NCBI RefSeq assembly: GCF_018224925.1
Contig: NZ_JAGTUF010000021.1
Span: 1-59,165, forward strand
Length of the DNA stretch: 59,165 nt
Direction of reading: 5' to 3'
Source: Magnetospirillum sulfuroxidans
GTDB lineage: Bacteria; Pseudomonadota; Alphaproteobacteria; Rhodospirillales; Magnetospirillaceae
Part shown: piece by piece, positions 43,911 through 51,968 of the stretch
Layout of the letters: every line of letters starts with the position of its first letter
How positions within the stretch are numbered: position 1 is the stretch's first letter
Position numbers and translations under genes: made by a program
The notes under the pieces: generated by a model
What the model was told of the DNA's origin: nothing
Database searches by the model: none
What the model saw: the letters and a program-made list of their open reading frames with translations, nothing else

Positions 43911-44795
43911 ATGGAAGAAAACATCCCTCTGCTTGACCGTGCCCTGGGGGCCTATCTCGGACTGGCTGTCGGCGATGCGTTGGGAGCGACGGTAGAGTTC
44001 CTGACCAAGGGCGAAATTCAAAGCCAGTACGGCGTTCATCGCAAGATGATCGGCGGCGGCTGGTTGCATTTGGCTCCGGGGCAGATCACCGACGACACCG
44101 AAATGTCGCTGGCCATGGGGCGTTCGTTGGCCCGCATGGGACGTTTCGATGCTGTCGATGTGTGTGATGAATTCGCCGCCTGGCTGAAAACGGGTCCGGT
44201 GGATATCGGCAACACCTGCCGCCGCGGCATCCGTCGCTATATGATCCATGGCAGCGTTGATGGTCCTTATTGCGATGGCGATGCCGGCAATGGCGCCGCC
44301 ATGCGCGTGCTGCCGCTGGCCTTGGCCACCCACGGGCATCCTGACAAGGTCGAGCCGTGGACCTTGGCGCAATGTCATATTACCCACCATCACCCGCTGT
44401 CGGACAGCGCCTCACTGGCCATGGTGCGGATGGTTCATGCCTTGTTGAACGGCGAAGGCATGCGCGGCGCCCGCGCCATCGCCACCGCCCTGGTCGACAA
44501 GCACCGGAGTTTCCGCTTCGAAGTGTTCAAGGGCCAATCCACCGCCTATATCGTCGATACCATGCAGACGGTGCTGCATTTTTATTTCGTCACCGATTCG
44601 TTTCAGGAATGTCTGATTCAGACCGTCAACCAGGGCGGCGATGCCGATACCACCGGCGCCATGGTCGGGATGTTGGCCGGCGCCTGTTATGGTCTGTCGG
44701 CCATCCCCAATGCGTGGTTGAGCAAGCTGGACAAGAATGTGTCCGAGGAAATTCGCGCTCAAGTGCCGAAATTGCTGGCGATCGGGGCGGCATAG
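43911..44795 (+). CDS. draG: Dinitrogenase reductase-activating glycohydrolase DraG
   Basis: A 294-residue ADP-ribosylglycohydrolase that removes ADP-ribose from NifH and restores activity. The dinuclear-metal motifs are ITDDTEMSLAMGRSLAR near the N-terminus and GGDADTTGAMVGMLAGA near the C-terminus; GNGAAMRVLPLAL is also typical. GAAAGAG lies before the ATG. PII proteins and AmtB are known to control DraG, and glnK-amtB lie 14 kb away. Confidence 0.95.
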   Translation: MEENIPLLDRALGAYLGLAVGDALGATVEFLTKGEIQSQYGVHRKMIGGGWLHLAPGQITDDTEMSLAMGRSLARMGRFDAVDVCDEFAAWLKTGPVDIGNTCRRGIRRYMIHGSVDGPYCDGDAGNGAAMRVLPLALATHGHPDKVEPWTLAQCHITHHHPLSDSASLAMVRMVHALLNGEGMRGARAIATALVDKHRSFRFEVFKGQSTAYIVDTMQTVLHFYFVTDSFQECLIQTVNQGGDADTTGAMVGMLAGACYGLSAIPNAWLSKLDKNVSEEIRAQVPKLLAIGAA

Positions 44796-44815
44796 GGGGG
44801 GGGCGGCGTCGATCG

Positions 44816-44833
44816 GGATAAGCCCCCTTATCC
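44816..44833. terminator. Small hairpin between draG and a convergent gene
   Basis: GGATAAG-CCCC-CTTATCC lies in the 38-bp gap between the convergent draG and toxin-like genes. It is followed by TTATTCG on the plus strand, a weak terminator shape. Confidence 0.4.
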
Positions 44834-45658
44834 TTATTCGTTCGGGCCTTTCTGTTTGTTTTTAAGCCAGGCCGAGAATTTTGAATCACCGCCCTTGGCC
44901 GCCGGTTTCTTGGCCGCCGGTTTCTTGGCTGGCTTGAGGGCGTCGTGGACGGTTGTCCGCAGGCTATTGCTCCGAACCGTCGCGGCGGGCACGATCAATT
45001 GATGGACCGCGCTCATGGAAATGCTGATCTCGGGACGATCCGGCCCGTGCGCCCAATAAAAGCTTAGTCCGGCGTTCATCACGGCCAAGGCAATGCCTTG
45101 GGTCGAGACGTTGTCGAAGGCCAGCCAGCCATCGGTGGTCTGGACTTCGGTGAACAGGTGGCTGTCATGGCCGATTTGGACGCCATTGAACCAGATCTCG
45201 CCCACCTGCATGGCACTGGGCGATGTTGGGTCATAGGTCGAATAAAGCCACGGCTTGTGCGGGATGCCCTTTTGAATCAACCATTCTTGCAGCTTGGCCG
45301 CCACCTGATCGCAGATCATCGCTTCTTGGTCGGTTTCCCTGATCTTGGCGATGATGGCGGTGACGATGGCGGCGATTTCCGCGCGTGTCGGCAAATTTGC
45401 AGATGAACTTGAAGCGGCCATGGAACCGAGAGTCGCCGCCCGTTGCACTGATCCGCCACCCGGATGGGGCCGGGGAACGGGAGGAGACGCTGGACGGGCG
45501 GCCGCGGTGGGTATCTTGGTCTGAACCCCGGCGGCGCCGAAGCGGGTTGGCGGTGGGGCGTGGTGGACCCTGGCGTTGCTTGCCGCGATTGCCGGCTTGG
45601 CCTGTACCGTGCGGGGCCATGCAATGGGCGGCGGCGGATGATGTCGCTGATTGGACAC
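44834..45658 (-). CDS. Papain-like (Cys-His-Asp) protein with toxin-style N-terminus
   Basis: A 274-residue protein not known from nif clusters. Residues 1-75 are Pro-rich and disordered, with PPPTRFGAAGVQTK and GGGSVQRAATLG, a pattern I associate with leaders of secreted or contractile-injection cargo proteins. Residues 91-230 look like a papain-fold domain: Cys116 at the start of a helix (MICDQVAAKLQEWLIQKG), His164/His167 on a strand (GHDSHLFTEVQT), and Asp182 (GWLAFDNVST) could form the triad. The C-terminus is a Lys/Ala-rich tail (KPAKKPAAKKPAAKGG). Protease or deamidase-type toxin activity is inferred. No immunity gene is obvious nearby. Confidence 0.55.
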   Translation of the reverse strand: MSNQRHHPPPPIAWPRTVQAKPAIAASNARVHHAPPPTRFGAAGVQTKIPTAAARPASPPVPRPHPGGGSVQRAATLGSMAASSSSANLPTRAEIAAIVTAIIAKIRETDQEAMICDQVAAKLQEWLIQKGIPHKPWLYSTYDPTSPSAMQVGEIWFNGVQIGHDSHLFTEVQTTDGWLAFDNVSTQGIALAVMNAGLSFYWAHGPDRPEISISMSAVHQLIVPAATVRSNSLRTTVHDALKPAKKPAAKKPAAKGGDSKFSAWLKNKQKGPNE

Positions 45659-45720
45659 GGATCGACTTCCCTGTGTTCTGGTTTAACGAGCCGGTTCACC
45701 GGGAAGACTTCTTTGATCGG

Positions 45721-46140
45721 TCAGGCTGGCGGTTCGCATTTCGGCGCGTGATCGTGTTTGGGGCAGCCTTCGCCGACGCCGCCGGCGGCGTTCAGGCCGA
45801 TCCATGCCGCCACCTTGGTTTCGTCCCAGCCGACCATGCGCCGATCCCCCGCCTGCATCAGCGGCCGGCGGATCAAGAGATGGTCTTCCAACAGCAATTC
45901 CAGCGCCTTGGTGGCGCTTAAGCTCTCGGGGACGACTTCCCCCGACTTCACCTTCGGGGCGGAGCGGTTGAACCATTCGGCCGGTGGCAGGGGGGCAAGG
46001 AAAGCCAGCAATTCGGCTCCCGACCATGGATGCGACAATAGATCGCGCACCTCCAACACATGTCCCGAATCCGACAATGTCTTCTTCTGGCGGGAATTGC
46101 CGCCGCAGCCGGGCTTTTCGTAGAAAATCACGTGGGCCAT
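45721..46140 (-). CDS. nifO: Nitrogenase-associated ArsC-like protein (NifO)
   Basis: A 139-residue thioredoxin-fold protein of the arsenate-reductase-like group found in nif clusters. The N-terminal FYEKPGCGGNSRQKKTL carries the active-site-like Cys; further typical parts are LLSHPWSGAELLAFLAPLP and LIRRPLMQAGDRRMVGWDE. The C-terminal GVGEGCPKHDHAPKC adds Cys and His residues. NifO has been linked to molybdenum and cofactor allocation. The ATG at 46140 fits the family start. A terminator and a sigma-70-like promoter separate it from the nifB transcript. Confidence 0.85.
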   Translation of the reverse strand: MAHVIFYEKPGCGGNSRQKKTLSDSGHVLEVRDLLSHPWSGAELLAFLAPLPPAEWFNRSAPKVKSGEVVPESLSATKALELLLEDHLLIRRPLMQAGDRRMVGWDETKVAAWIGLNAAGGVGEGCPKHDHAPKCEPPA

Positions 46141-46322
46141 GGGTGTTCTCATTTCCTTGCCGGTGGTGGTTCCGTGTGACCCAGCAAGAATCAGACCGTC
46201 AGCCCTGTCGCCATGGCAGCGTTCCAGTTCCGCCCTCATCAAAATTTTGCGACCGGAGCGGCGGGGGGACGCGGCGGGATGTGGGCCAAGGCAAGGTTGC
46301 CGAAAAGAGGAAGAGTGTCAAA

Positions 46323-46353
46323 ATTATAGCGCCAAAGGTTGTGTTGTCGTCAA
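46323..46353 (-). promoter_or_regulatory. Candidate sigma-70 promoter of nifO
   Basis: On the minus strand TTGACG (46348-46353) and a perfect TATAAT (46323-46328) are separated by 19 bases, slightly long. It lies downstream of the terminator at 46376-46406 and would give a leader of about 180 bases. Confidence 0.45.
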
Positions 46354-46375
46354 TCGCTCATCATCGGGCGACAAG

Positions 46376-46406
46376 AAAAAGGGGGCGCCCCTAAGGACGC
46401 CCCCCG
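46376..46406 (-). terminator. Rho-independent terminator of the nifB operon
   Basis: On the minus strand GGGGGGCGTCC-TTAG-GGGCGCCCCC is followed by TTTTTCTT. It sits 25 bp after the 2Fe-2S ferredoxin stop and should end the nifB transcript. Confidence 0.85.
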
Positions 46407-46430
46407 ATATCGATCTGCGTGCTTCCGCCA

Positions 46431-46814
46431 TCAACGCCGCAGATCGATCTCGACTCCGGCTTCGCCGGAGAACTCAACCAGAATGTCTTCATCGCGAACG
46501 ATGTACTGACAGGCCAGACGGAACGGCGGGGGCATATCCTCCACCTCGGTCTTGGCCAGCAATTCCTTGGACAGCTTGCCGTTCACCGACAGGGTCAGCT
46601 TTTCCTTGTCGGTCAGGTGGATGGCCTTGGGGGCGTTGTCGCCCAGATGGGTCACCTTGATCAGGCAGGAGCCGCATTCGCCGTCCTGGCACTGGAACGG
46701 AATGACGATGTTGTTGGCCTTGGCCACGGCCAGCAGGGTGCCGTTATCGCCGGCGACGGCGTAAACGGTGATGTTCTTGCTCAGGGTCGGACCGCTGAAG
46801 GTTACGTTGGCCAT
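46431..46814 (-). CDS. Nif-cluster [2Fe-2S] ferredoxin
   Basis: A 127-residue plant/adrenodoxin-like ferredoxin. The cluster cysteines are in FQCQDGECGSCLIKV (C-x5-C-x2-C) with the fourth in FRLACQYIVRDED. Longer than simple plant-type ferredoxins because of the insert KLTLSVNGKLSKELLAKTEV. It probably supplies electrons in nitrogenase assembly or catalysis. It follows the SIR2-like gene and is the last gene before a strong terminator. Confidence 0.87.
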   Translation of the reverse strand: MANVTFSGPTLSKNITVYAVAGDNGTLLAVAKANNIVIPFQCQDGECGSCLIKVTHLGDNAPKAIHLTDKEKLTLSVNGKLSKELLAKTEVEDMPPPFRLACQYIVRDEDILVEFSGEAGVEIDLRR

Positions 46815-46848
46815 CTTTGGGTGCTCCTTGGGGATTTCGTCGGAAGAG

Positions 46849-47715
46849 TCACAAAACCGGGGCTGTCGCCGCCAGAATCTCGGCCGCTTGGGCCAAGGGC
46901 ATGGAAATCGGGGTTATCTTTTCGATCTCCATGAATTTCTTTTCGTTCGGGGTCAGATCGTCCCAAGGCACCACCGCATAGCGCGGCCCCTTGGAATGCT
47001 TGGTCAGGCAGCGGGCGAAGGTGCGCAGGATCTGGTCGTAGAAACGGCATCCCAGAAAAATGACTCCCATCTCGGTCCGCCGCTCCTTGATGGTGTCGGG
47101 GATCGGGGTCTGAATATCGATGTCGGTCAGGACCTCGACGTAATCGGCGTCGGAAGCCAAGACGTCGCCGGCCGGCAGCGCCGCTCCGTGCGGCTTGTAC
47201 AAAATGGTCGTGGCCTTGGCCGCCTCGGCTGAGGCCACTTCGCTGCCATCGGCGGCATAGGAGCGGAACCACGGCGCGTCGCCGGTGCGGCGGGCTTTCG
47301 AGGTGCCTTGGAACAGCGCCCAATCGGAACGGGCTTCGGCCAGGGCCTGGGCCATGGTGCCGTCGTACCAGGTGTCGATGATCAGCGGCAATTGGGTGCG
47401 TCCGGCCAACCAGCGGTGCAGCAGGCTGGGTTCGGGCACCGGCTTGAAGATTTCAAGCATCAGCTTGTCCAGCGTCATCCGATGACGAAAGGTCTCGATA
47501 TATTGGGCGGTGTGCCACATGTTGTTGCGGATGCGCCCCGGAACGGCGACGCGCTTGCACAGGCGCTGCGACAATTCCCGCGCCCCCGTCGGCACCGGCC
47601 ACGGTTCGGGGGTCAGCGTCAGCACTTCGGGGCCGAGAAACGGAATAAGGTGTCCCGCCGCGATTTGACGGCCCAGATCGGCAACGATTTCATGGGGAGC
47701 GGCGGGAATGTTCAT
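46849..47715 (-). CDS. SIR2-like domain protein within the nifB operon
   Basis: A 288-residue protein with a SIR2-like NAD-binding fold. The first strand and loop read AAGHLIPFLGPEVLTLTPE and the later strand ILYKPHGAALPAG carries the KxHG motif typical of SIR2-like enzymes; VIFLGCRFYDQILRTFARCL near the C-terminus matches the last Rossmann part. The zinc-binding cysteines of true sirtuins are absent. It lies between nifT and a [2Fe-2S] ferredoxin and is co-transcribed from the NifA-dependent nifB promoter. A deacetylase, NADase or NAD-sensing role is open. GAGG precedes the ATG at 47715. Confidence 0.78.
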   Translation of the reverse strand: MNIPAAPHEIVADLGRQIAAGHLIPFLGPEVLTLTPEPWPVPTGARELSQRLCKRVAVPGRIRNNMWHTAQYIETFRHRMTLDKLMLEIFKPVPEPSLLHRWLAGRTQLPLIIDTWYDGTMAQALAEARSDWALFQGTSKARRTGDAPWFRSYAADGSEVASAEAAKATTILYKPHGAALPAGDVLASDADYVEVLTDIDIQTPIPDTIKERRTEMGVIFLGCRFYDQILRTFARCLTKHSKGPRYAVVPWDDLTPNEKKFMEIEKITPISMPLAQAAEILAATAPVL

Positions 47716-47719
47716 GGCT

Positions 47720-47935
47720 TTAATCCTCGTCGTCGGCGAGCTTGCGCGCATCGACGGTGATGGGAAGCGGGGTATCGTCAGGCATATCGGGCATCTGGAA
47801 CGACCAGCCATTGCTGATCTTGATCACGCCGCCCCAAATTCCAGGCTTTTCCGATTCGACCACTTTTTCTTCCAGATCCTTTTTCGGGACGTAGATTTCG
47901 TAGTAATCGTCGACCTTGCGCAGGGTGACCTTCAT
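47720..47935 (-). CDS. nifT: NifT/FixU protein
   Basis: A 71-residue NifT with the family start MKVTLRKVDDYYEIYVPKKD, the central GIWGGVIKISNGWSFQMPD and an acidic tail. Function is unknown; it is not essential in species where it was tested. It overlaps nifZ by four bases and precedes the SIR2-like gene by four. Confidence 0.9.
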   Translation of the reverse strand: MKVTLRKVDDYYEIYVPKKDLEEKVVESEKPGIWGGVIKISNGWSFQMPDMPDDTPLPITVDARKLADDED

Positions 47936-48198
47936 CCCAGTTTCTCCATACTTTCGATTTCGTGCGTGCGCATGCCGACCAGCATGCCGCGGTCGACGAA
48001 GTCGATGGCGTAGACGTAGAAACGGTTGAGGAATGTTCCCACCGATTTCACATAGCCCACGTCACCGCGGTGAATCAGAAAGGCCCCCATGTCTTGCCCG
48101 GGATAGGTTCCGTCGTTGCGGATTTCCCGAATGGCCTGAACTTTCTCCCCCGGCTCATAGGCCGGTGGTCCGTATAGTTCGCTGGCTTGGGCTTCCAT
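47932..48198 (-). CDS. nifZ: NifZ, MoFe-protein maturation factor
   Basis: An 88-residue NifZ. The core PPAYEPGEKVQAIREIRNDG, FLIHRGDVGYVKSVGTFLN and VYAIDFVDRGMLVGMRTHE is typical. NifZ helps form the second P-cluster pair of the MoFe protein. Between fdxN and nifT, with overlap to nifT. Confidence 0.92.
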   Translation of the reverse strand: MEAQASELYGPPAYEPGEKVQAIREIRNDGTYPGQDMGAFLIHRGDVGYVKSVGTFLNRFYVYAIDFVDRGMLVGMRTHEIESMEKLG

Positions 48199-48213
48199 GG
48201 GAGCCTCCCCTGA

Positions 48214-48402
48214 TTACGCCTTGACGATGCAGTTTTCGACCGGGCAGACGGCGATGCATTTCGGGTCGTCGCCGTCGCATTCGCTACAGGCGCTGGCCTT
48301 GATGACATAGGTCTCGCCCTTCATGGCGATGGCGGCGTTGGGGCACTCGAATTCGCAAGCGCCGCAGGCGGAGCAGGTGGAGGTGGTGATCTTCAGAGCC
48401 AT
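48214..48402 (-). CDS. fdxN: 2[4Fe-4S] ferredoxin FdxN
   Basis: A 62-residue ferredoxin with two clusters: [12 protein letters not shown] near residue 8, and [19 protein letters not shown] near residue 38, in which the second motif has the extended C-x2-C-x8-C-x3-C spacing of nif and chromatium-type ferredoxins. FdxN donates electrons to NifB or nitrogenase reductase. It lies 24 bp after nifB. Confidence 0.93.
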   Translation of the reverse strand: MALKITTSTCSACGACEFECPNAAIAMKGETYVIKASACSECDGDDPKCIAVCPVENCIVKA

Positions 48403-48426
48403 GGCGGTTCTCCTTGGGTTAAAAAA

Positions 48427-49896
48427 TCAGGCAATGGAGCCGTAGCTGAGGCTGGCATTGGCTTCGGCGTACCAGCGGGCTATGGCGGTTTCGATATATT
48501 CGAAGGGATAGGAATCGATGGCGGTGATGCCGGCGGCAGCCAAATCCTTCTTCGGGCACGACCCGATCTTGGACACGAACACGGCCTCGATGCCGGCCAA
48601 TGTCGGGATCAGGTTGTCTTCCAGCACGTCGTCGTCGCCCCAACCGCCTTGGCAGTAATTGTCCACCTTGCGGTGACCGACGAAACGCACGCCGTCGTGA
48701 TCGACTTCGTAGACCTGGAATTCGCTGGCGTGGCCGAAATGTTGGTTGACGCGACCGCCGCCCTTGGTGGCGACGGCGACCAGACGGGCTGGCGCGGTTT
48801 CGGCGGCGGCCAGGGTATCCTCGGCCTTGGTCACGGCGGCTTGGCGGTCGGCGCGTTCGCGCTCGACCACTTCGCGATACAGCCGCCGGGCCTCGGGATC
48901 GTATTCGACCTCGGCGTCGATCTTGTCCATGGTGAAGTCCTGCGACAGGTCTTCCCCCAGCATGCCCACCGCATCGGCGCGGCACTGGCGGCAATGGCGC
49001 ATCAGATTGGCGCCGCCGGCCAGTTTGTCCTGCAAGTCCTTCAACTCGGCCGGGTTGGGGCCGCGCTGGCCGGTCAGGCCGAAATGGGTGCCGTGGGCGG
49101 GATCAGAAATCAGCGGCATGACATTGTGCAAGAAGGCGCCGCGCGCCTTGATGGCGGCGTTGACGTCCATCAGGTGCTGGTCATTGATTCCGGGGATCAT
49201 CACCGAGTTGACCTTGACCAGGATATTCTTCGAGGCCAATGCTTCCAGGCTTTCCATCTGCCGTTCGTGCAAAATCTTCGAGGCATCCAGGCCGGTGTAG
49301 CGTTTGCCGTTATGATAGATCCACGGGTAGATCAGGGTGCCGATCTCGGGATCGACCATGTTGATGGTGACGGTGACGTGGTCGATGTTGTGGTCGGCCA
49401 GGGCGTCGATATGGTCGGGCAAGGCCAAGCCGTTGGTCGAGACGCAGAACTTCAGATCGGGCAGACGCTTTTCCACCTGACGGAAGGTCTCGAAGGTCTT
49501 GCGCCAGTCGAACATGGAATCGCCGGGGCCGGCGATGCCCAACACCGAAAGCTGCGGCACCTTGTTGGCGACGGCGACAACCTTCAGCGCCGCCTGTTCC
49601 GGCGTCATCCGCTCGGAGGTGACGCCGGGGCGGGATTCATTCGAGCAATCATATTTGCGATTGCAATAATTGCATTGGATGTTGCAGGCTGGAGCCACCG
49701 CCACGTGCATGCGGGCGAAATAATGGTGGGCTTCTTCCGAATAGCAGGGATGATCCTTGATCTTGTCCCACACATGGGCCGGCATGTCGTCGGGACCGGA
49801 AGACGATCCGCATGACGATTTGGTCGAACAGCCGCTGGCCTGGGGCTTGGCTTCACCACGCTTGGTGATGCTTTGCAGGGAAACGATGTTGGACAC
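48427..49896 (-). CDS. nifB: NifB, radical SAM FeMo-cofactor synthase
   Basis: A 489-residue NifB that builds NifB-co, the 8Fe-9S-C core of the cofactor. The radical-SAM motif is CNIQCNYC with Cys71, Cys75 and Cys78; other family segments are GIAGPGDSMFDWRKTFETF and MPLISDPAHGTHFGLTGQRG. Residues about 370-489 form a fused NifX-like domain (VAVATKGGGRVNQHFGHASE). The start is a GTG at 49896 with TTGGAGG upstream. First gene of nifB-fdxN-nifZ-nifT-SIR2-ferredoxin. Confidence 0.96.
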   Translation of the reverse strand: MSNIVSLQSITKRGEAKPQASGCSTKSSCGSSSGPDDMPAHVWDKIKDHPCYSEEAHHYFARMHVAVAPACNIQCNYCNRKYDCSNESRPGVTSERMTPEQAALKVVAVANKVPQLSVLGIAGPGDSMFDWRKTFETFRQVEKRLPDLKFCVSTNGLALPDHIDALADHNIDHVTVTINMVDPEIGTLIYPWIYHNGKRYTGLDASKILHERQMESLEALASKNILVKVNSVMIPGINDQHLMDVNAAIKARGAFLHNVMPLISDPAHGTHFGLTGQRGPNPAELKDLQDKLAGGANLMRHCRQCRADAVGMLGEDLSQDFTMDKIDAEVEYDPEARRLYREVVERERADRQAAVTKAEDTLAAAETAPARLVAVATKGGGRVNQHFGHASEFQVYEVDHDGVRFVGHRKVDNYCQGGWGDDDVLEDNLIPTLAGIEAVFVSKIGSCPKKDLAAAGITAIDSYPFEYIETAIARWYAEANASLSYGSIA

Positions 49897-49934
49897 CGGC
49901 AGCCTCCAATTCAGGGGTCTCTGAACTTAGGTAC

Positions 49935-49950
49935 TGCAACTGTGATGCCA
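49935..49950 (-). promoter_or_regulatory. Sigma-54 promoter of nifB
   Basis: Minus strand TGGCAT-CACAG-TTGCA with correct spacing, about 40 bp before the nifB GTG. Confidence 0.88.
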
Positions 49951-49995
49951 ACTTTAGAATGGCGGAAAATAAGGGCTTTGAACGTTTTTGTCCGT

Positions 49996-50011
49996 TGTCG
50001 CATCCCCGACA
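49996..50011. promoter_or_regulatory. NifA upstream activator site of nifB
   Basis: TGTCGCATCCCCGACA fits TGT-N10-ACA exactly, about 46 bp upstream of the -24 element, and 107 bp from the divergent antiporter start. Confidence 0.83.
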
Positions 50012-50117
50012 GCGGCGTCGCGGATGCGACAGAACGCTTTTTTGTCGCCACCGGGTGGAAACATGACTTGGGCTTACCCATACTGAAGGCCCGTTCCTCG
50101 ACGAAACAAGGACTTCC

Positions 50118-51875
50118 ATGCATCCAGAGGCATCTTTGATCGCGACCATCGCCATGAGTCTGCTGTTTGCCTTTGCCGGCGGCTGGGTTGCCTCATTGCT
50201 GCGTCTGTCGCCCATCGTCGGCTATTTGCTGGCCGGTATCGCCGTCGGCCCGTTCACGCCGGGTTATGTCGCCAATACCGGCTTGGCCCAGGAATTGGCG
50301 GAAATTGGCGTCATCTTGCTGATGTTTGGAGTCGGGTTACATTTCTCCGTCAAGGATTTGTGGTCGGTGCGCTGGATCGCGTTGCCCGGCGCGGTGTCGC
50401 AGATCGTCGTCGCCACCGCCATTGGCGCCCTGCTGGCGCATTTTTGGGGATGGAGCTTGCCGGCCGGATTGGTCTTCGGCCTGGCTTTGTCGGTGGCCAG
50501 CACGGTGGTGTTGCTCCGGGCCTTGGAGGAACGAGGCTGGGTGCAGACTTTGAACGGCCGCATCGCCATTGGCTGGCTGATCGTCGAGGATCTGGCCATG
50601 GTGGTGGCGTTGGTGTTGTTGCCGGCTTTGGCGCAAGCGGCGAAAGGGGGCGGCGGATCGCTGGAAAGCCTCTTGCCGGCCTTGGGACTGACCTTGGCCA
50701 AGGTCGCGGTTTTCATTGCCTTGGTGCTGGTCGTCGGGCGCAAGGTGGTGCCGTGGGTGCTGGAGCAGGTGGCGCGCAAAGGCTCACGCGAGATGTTCAC
50801 CCTGGCGGTGCTGGCCTTGGCCTTGGGCATCGCCTATGCCTCGGCAACCCTGTTCGGGGTGTCGTTGGCGCTGGGGGCTTTCTTCGCCGGGGTGGTGATG
50901 AGCGAATCCGATCTCAGCCATCAAGCGACGGCGGATTCGCTGCCCTTGAAGGATGCCTTCGCCGTCTTGTTCTTCGTTTCCGTCGGCATGCTTTTCGATC
51001 CATCGATTCTGATCCGCGATCCGATGGCGGTGATGGCGGTATTGCTGGTGATCATTATCGGCAAATCATTGGCCGCTTTCGCCATCGTGCTGCTGTTCCG
51101 CTATCCGGTCGGCACGGCGTTGGTGGTATCGGCGAGTTTGGCGCAGATCGGTGAGTTTTCCTTCATCCTTGCGGGGTTAGGGGTGGTCGAAGGCCTGCTT
51201 CCGGCCGAGGCGCAGACTTATATACTGGCCGGGGCGTTGCTCTCCATCGCCCTTAATCCGGTGGTGTTCATGACCTTGGGACCGCTGGAGCGCTGGATGT
51301 CCGAACACCCGAAATTGCGGGCGCTGCTGGAACGGGCCAGTCGCGACGAGATGTCGGAATTGCCCCAGACAATATGCGGCGGCTTGTCCAACCATGCCGT
51401 CATCATCGGTTTCGGGCGGGTTGGCGCGATGGTGGCCCGTGGCTTTGAGGCCGGAAAAATCCCTTATGTGGTGGTCGAACAGAACCGGCAGGTGGTTCAA
51501 GCCTTGCGGAAGCGCGGGGTGGTGGTGGTCTGTGGCGATGCGGCGACCCCAGGCGTGCTCGAATCCGTTGGGGTGGCGACGGCCAAATTGTTGGTGGTGG
51601 CTATTCCCGACGGCTTCCAGGTGCGGCGTGTGGTGGATGCGGCCCGCGTCGGCAATCCCCATATCGACATGGTCGCCCGTACCCATAGTGACACCGAGCG
51701 CGACTACCTGGAGCGCCAGGGGGTTGGCTTGGCGGTGATGGGAGAGCGTGAATTGGCCTTGTCGATGATGGGGTATGCGTTACGCAGTGTTGGCGTTCAC
51801 GACGAGGCGGCCGGCATGCTTGTCGCCGGATTGCGAAACATGAATGGGCCGGTTCATCCCAAGGCGGCGTCATGA
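50118..51875 (+). CDS. CPA2-family cation:proton antiporter with RCK domain
   Basis: A 585-residue KefB/YbaL-type protein. Twelve or so membrane segments cover residues 1-385, including LSPIVGYLLAGIAVGPFTPG and ISLALGAFFAGVVMSESDLS-like family landmarks. A cytoplasmic TrkA-N/RCK domain follows, with the nucleotide motif VIIGFGRVGAMVARGFE and a later VVVCGDAATPGVLESVG. Such proteins exchange K+ or Na+ for H+ and are controlled by NAD(H) or glutathione adducts. It is the only housekeeping-type gene between nifB and nifA and has no clear link to nitrogen fixation. Confidence 0.87.
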   Translation: MHPEASLIATIAMSLLFAFAGGWVASLLRLSPIVGYLLAGIAVGPFTPGYVANTGLAQELAEIGVILLMFGVGLHFSVKDLWSVRWIALPGAVSQIVVATAIGALLAHFWGWSLPAGLVFGLALSVASTVVLLRALEERGWVQTLNGRIAIGWLIVEDLAMVVALVLLPALAQAAKGGGGSLESLLPALGLTLAKVAVFIALVLVVGRKVVPWVLEQVARKGSREMFTLAVLALALGIAYASATLFGVSLALGAFFAGVVMSESDLSHQATADSLPLKDAFAVLFFVSVGMLFDPSILIRDPMAVMAVLLVIIIGKSLAAFAIVLLFRYPVGTALVVSASLAQIGEFSFILAGLGVVEGLLPAEAQTYILAGALLSIALNPVVFMTLGPLERWMSEHPKLRALLERASRDEMSELPQTICGGLSNHAVIIGFGRVGAMVARGFEAGKIPYVVVEQNRQVVQALRKRGVVVVCGDAATPGVLESVGVATAKLLVVAIPDGFQVRRVVDAARVGNPHIDMVARTHSDTERDYLERQGVGLAVMGERELALSMMGYALRSVGVHDEAAGMLVAGLRNMNGPVHPKAAS

Positions 51876-51885
51876 CCGGCTTGAC

Positions 51886-51932
51886 GCCTGACCAAATCCC
51901 CGTGACAGAAACTCATGGGGATTTGGTCAGGC
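51886..51932. terminator. Long hairpin between the antiporter gene and nifA
   Basis: The 19-base arms GCCTGACCAAATCCCCGTG and CATGGGGATTTGGTCAGGC are nearly perfectly complementary with a nine-base loop. It lies between the convergent antiporter and nifA genes and probably ends both transcripts, though no T tract follows. The AAATCCCC[G/A]TG arm also occurs at 297-327. Confidence 0.6.
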
Positions 51933-51968
51933 CCAAGGGGCCGCGCGGCATAGGGGCTGCCCGTGCGG

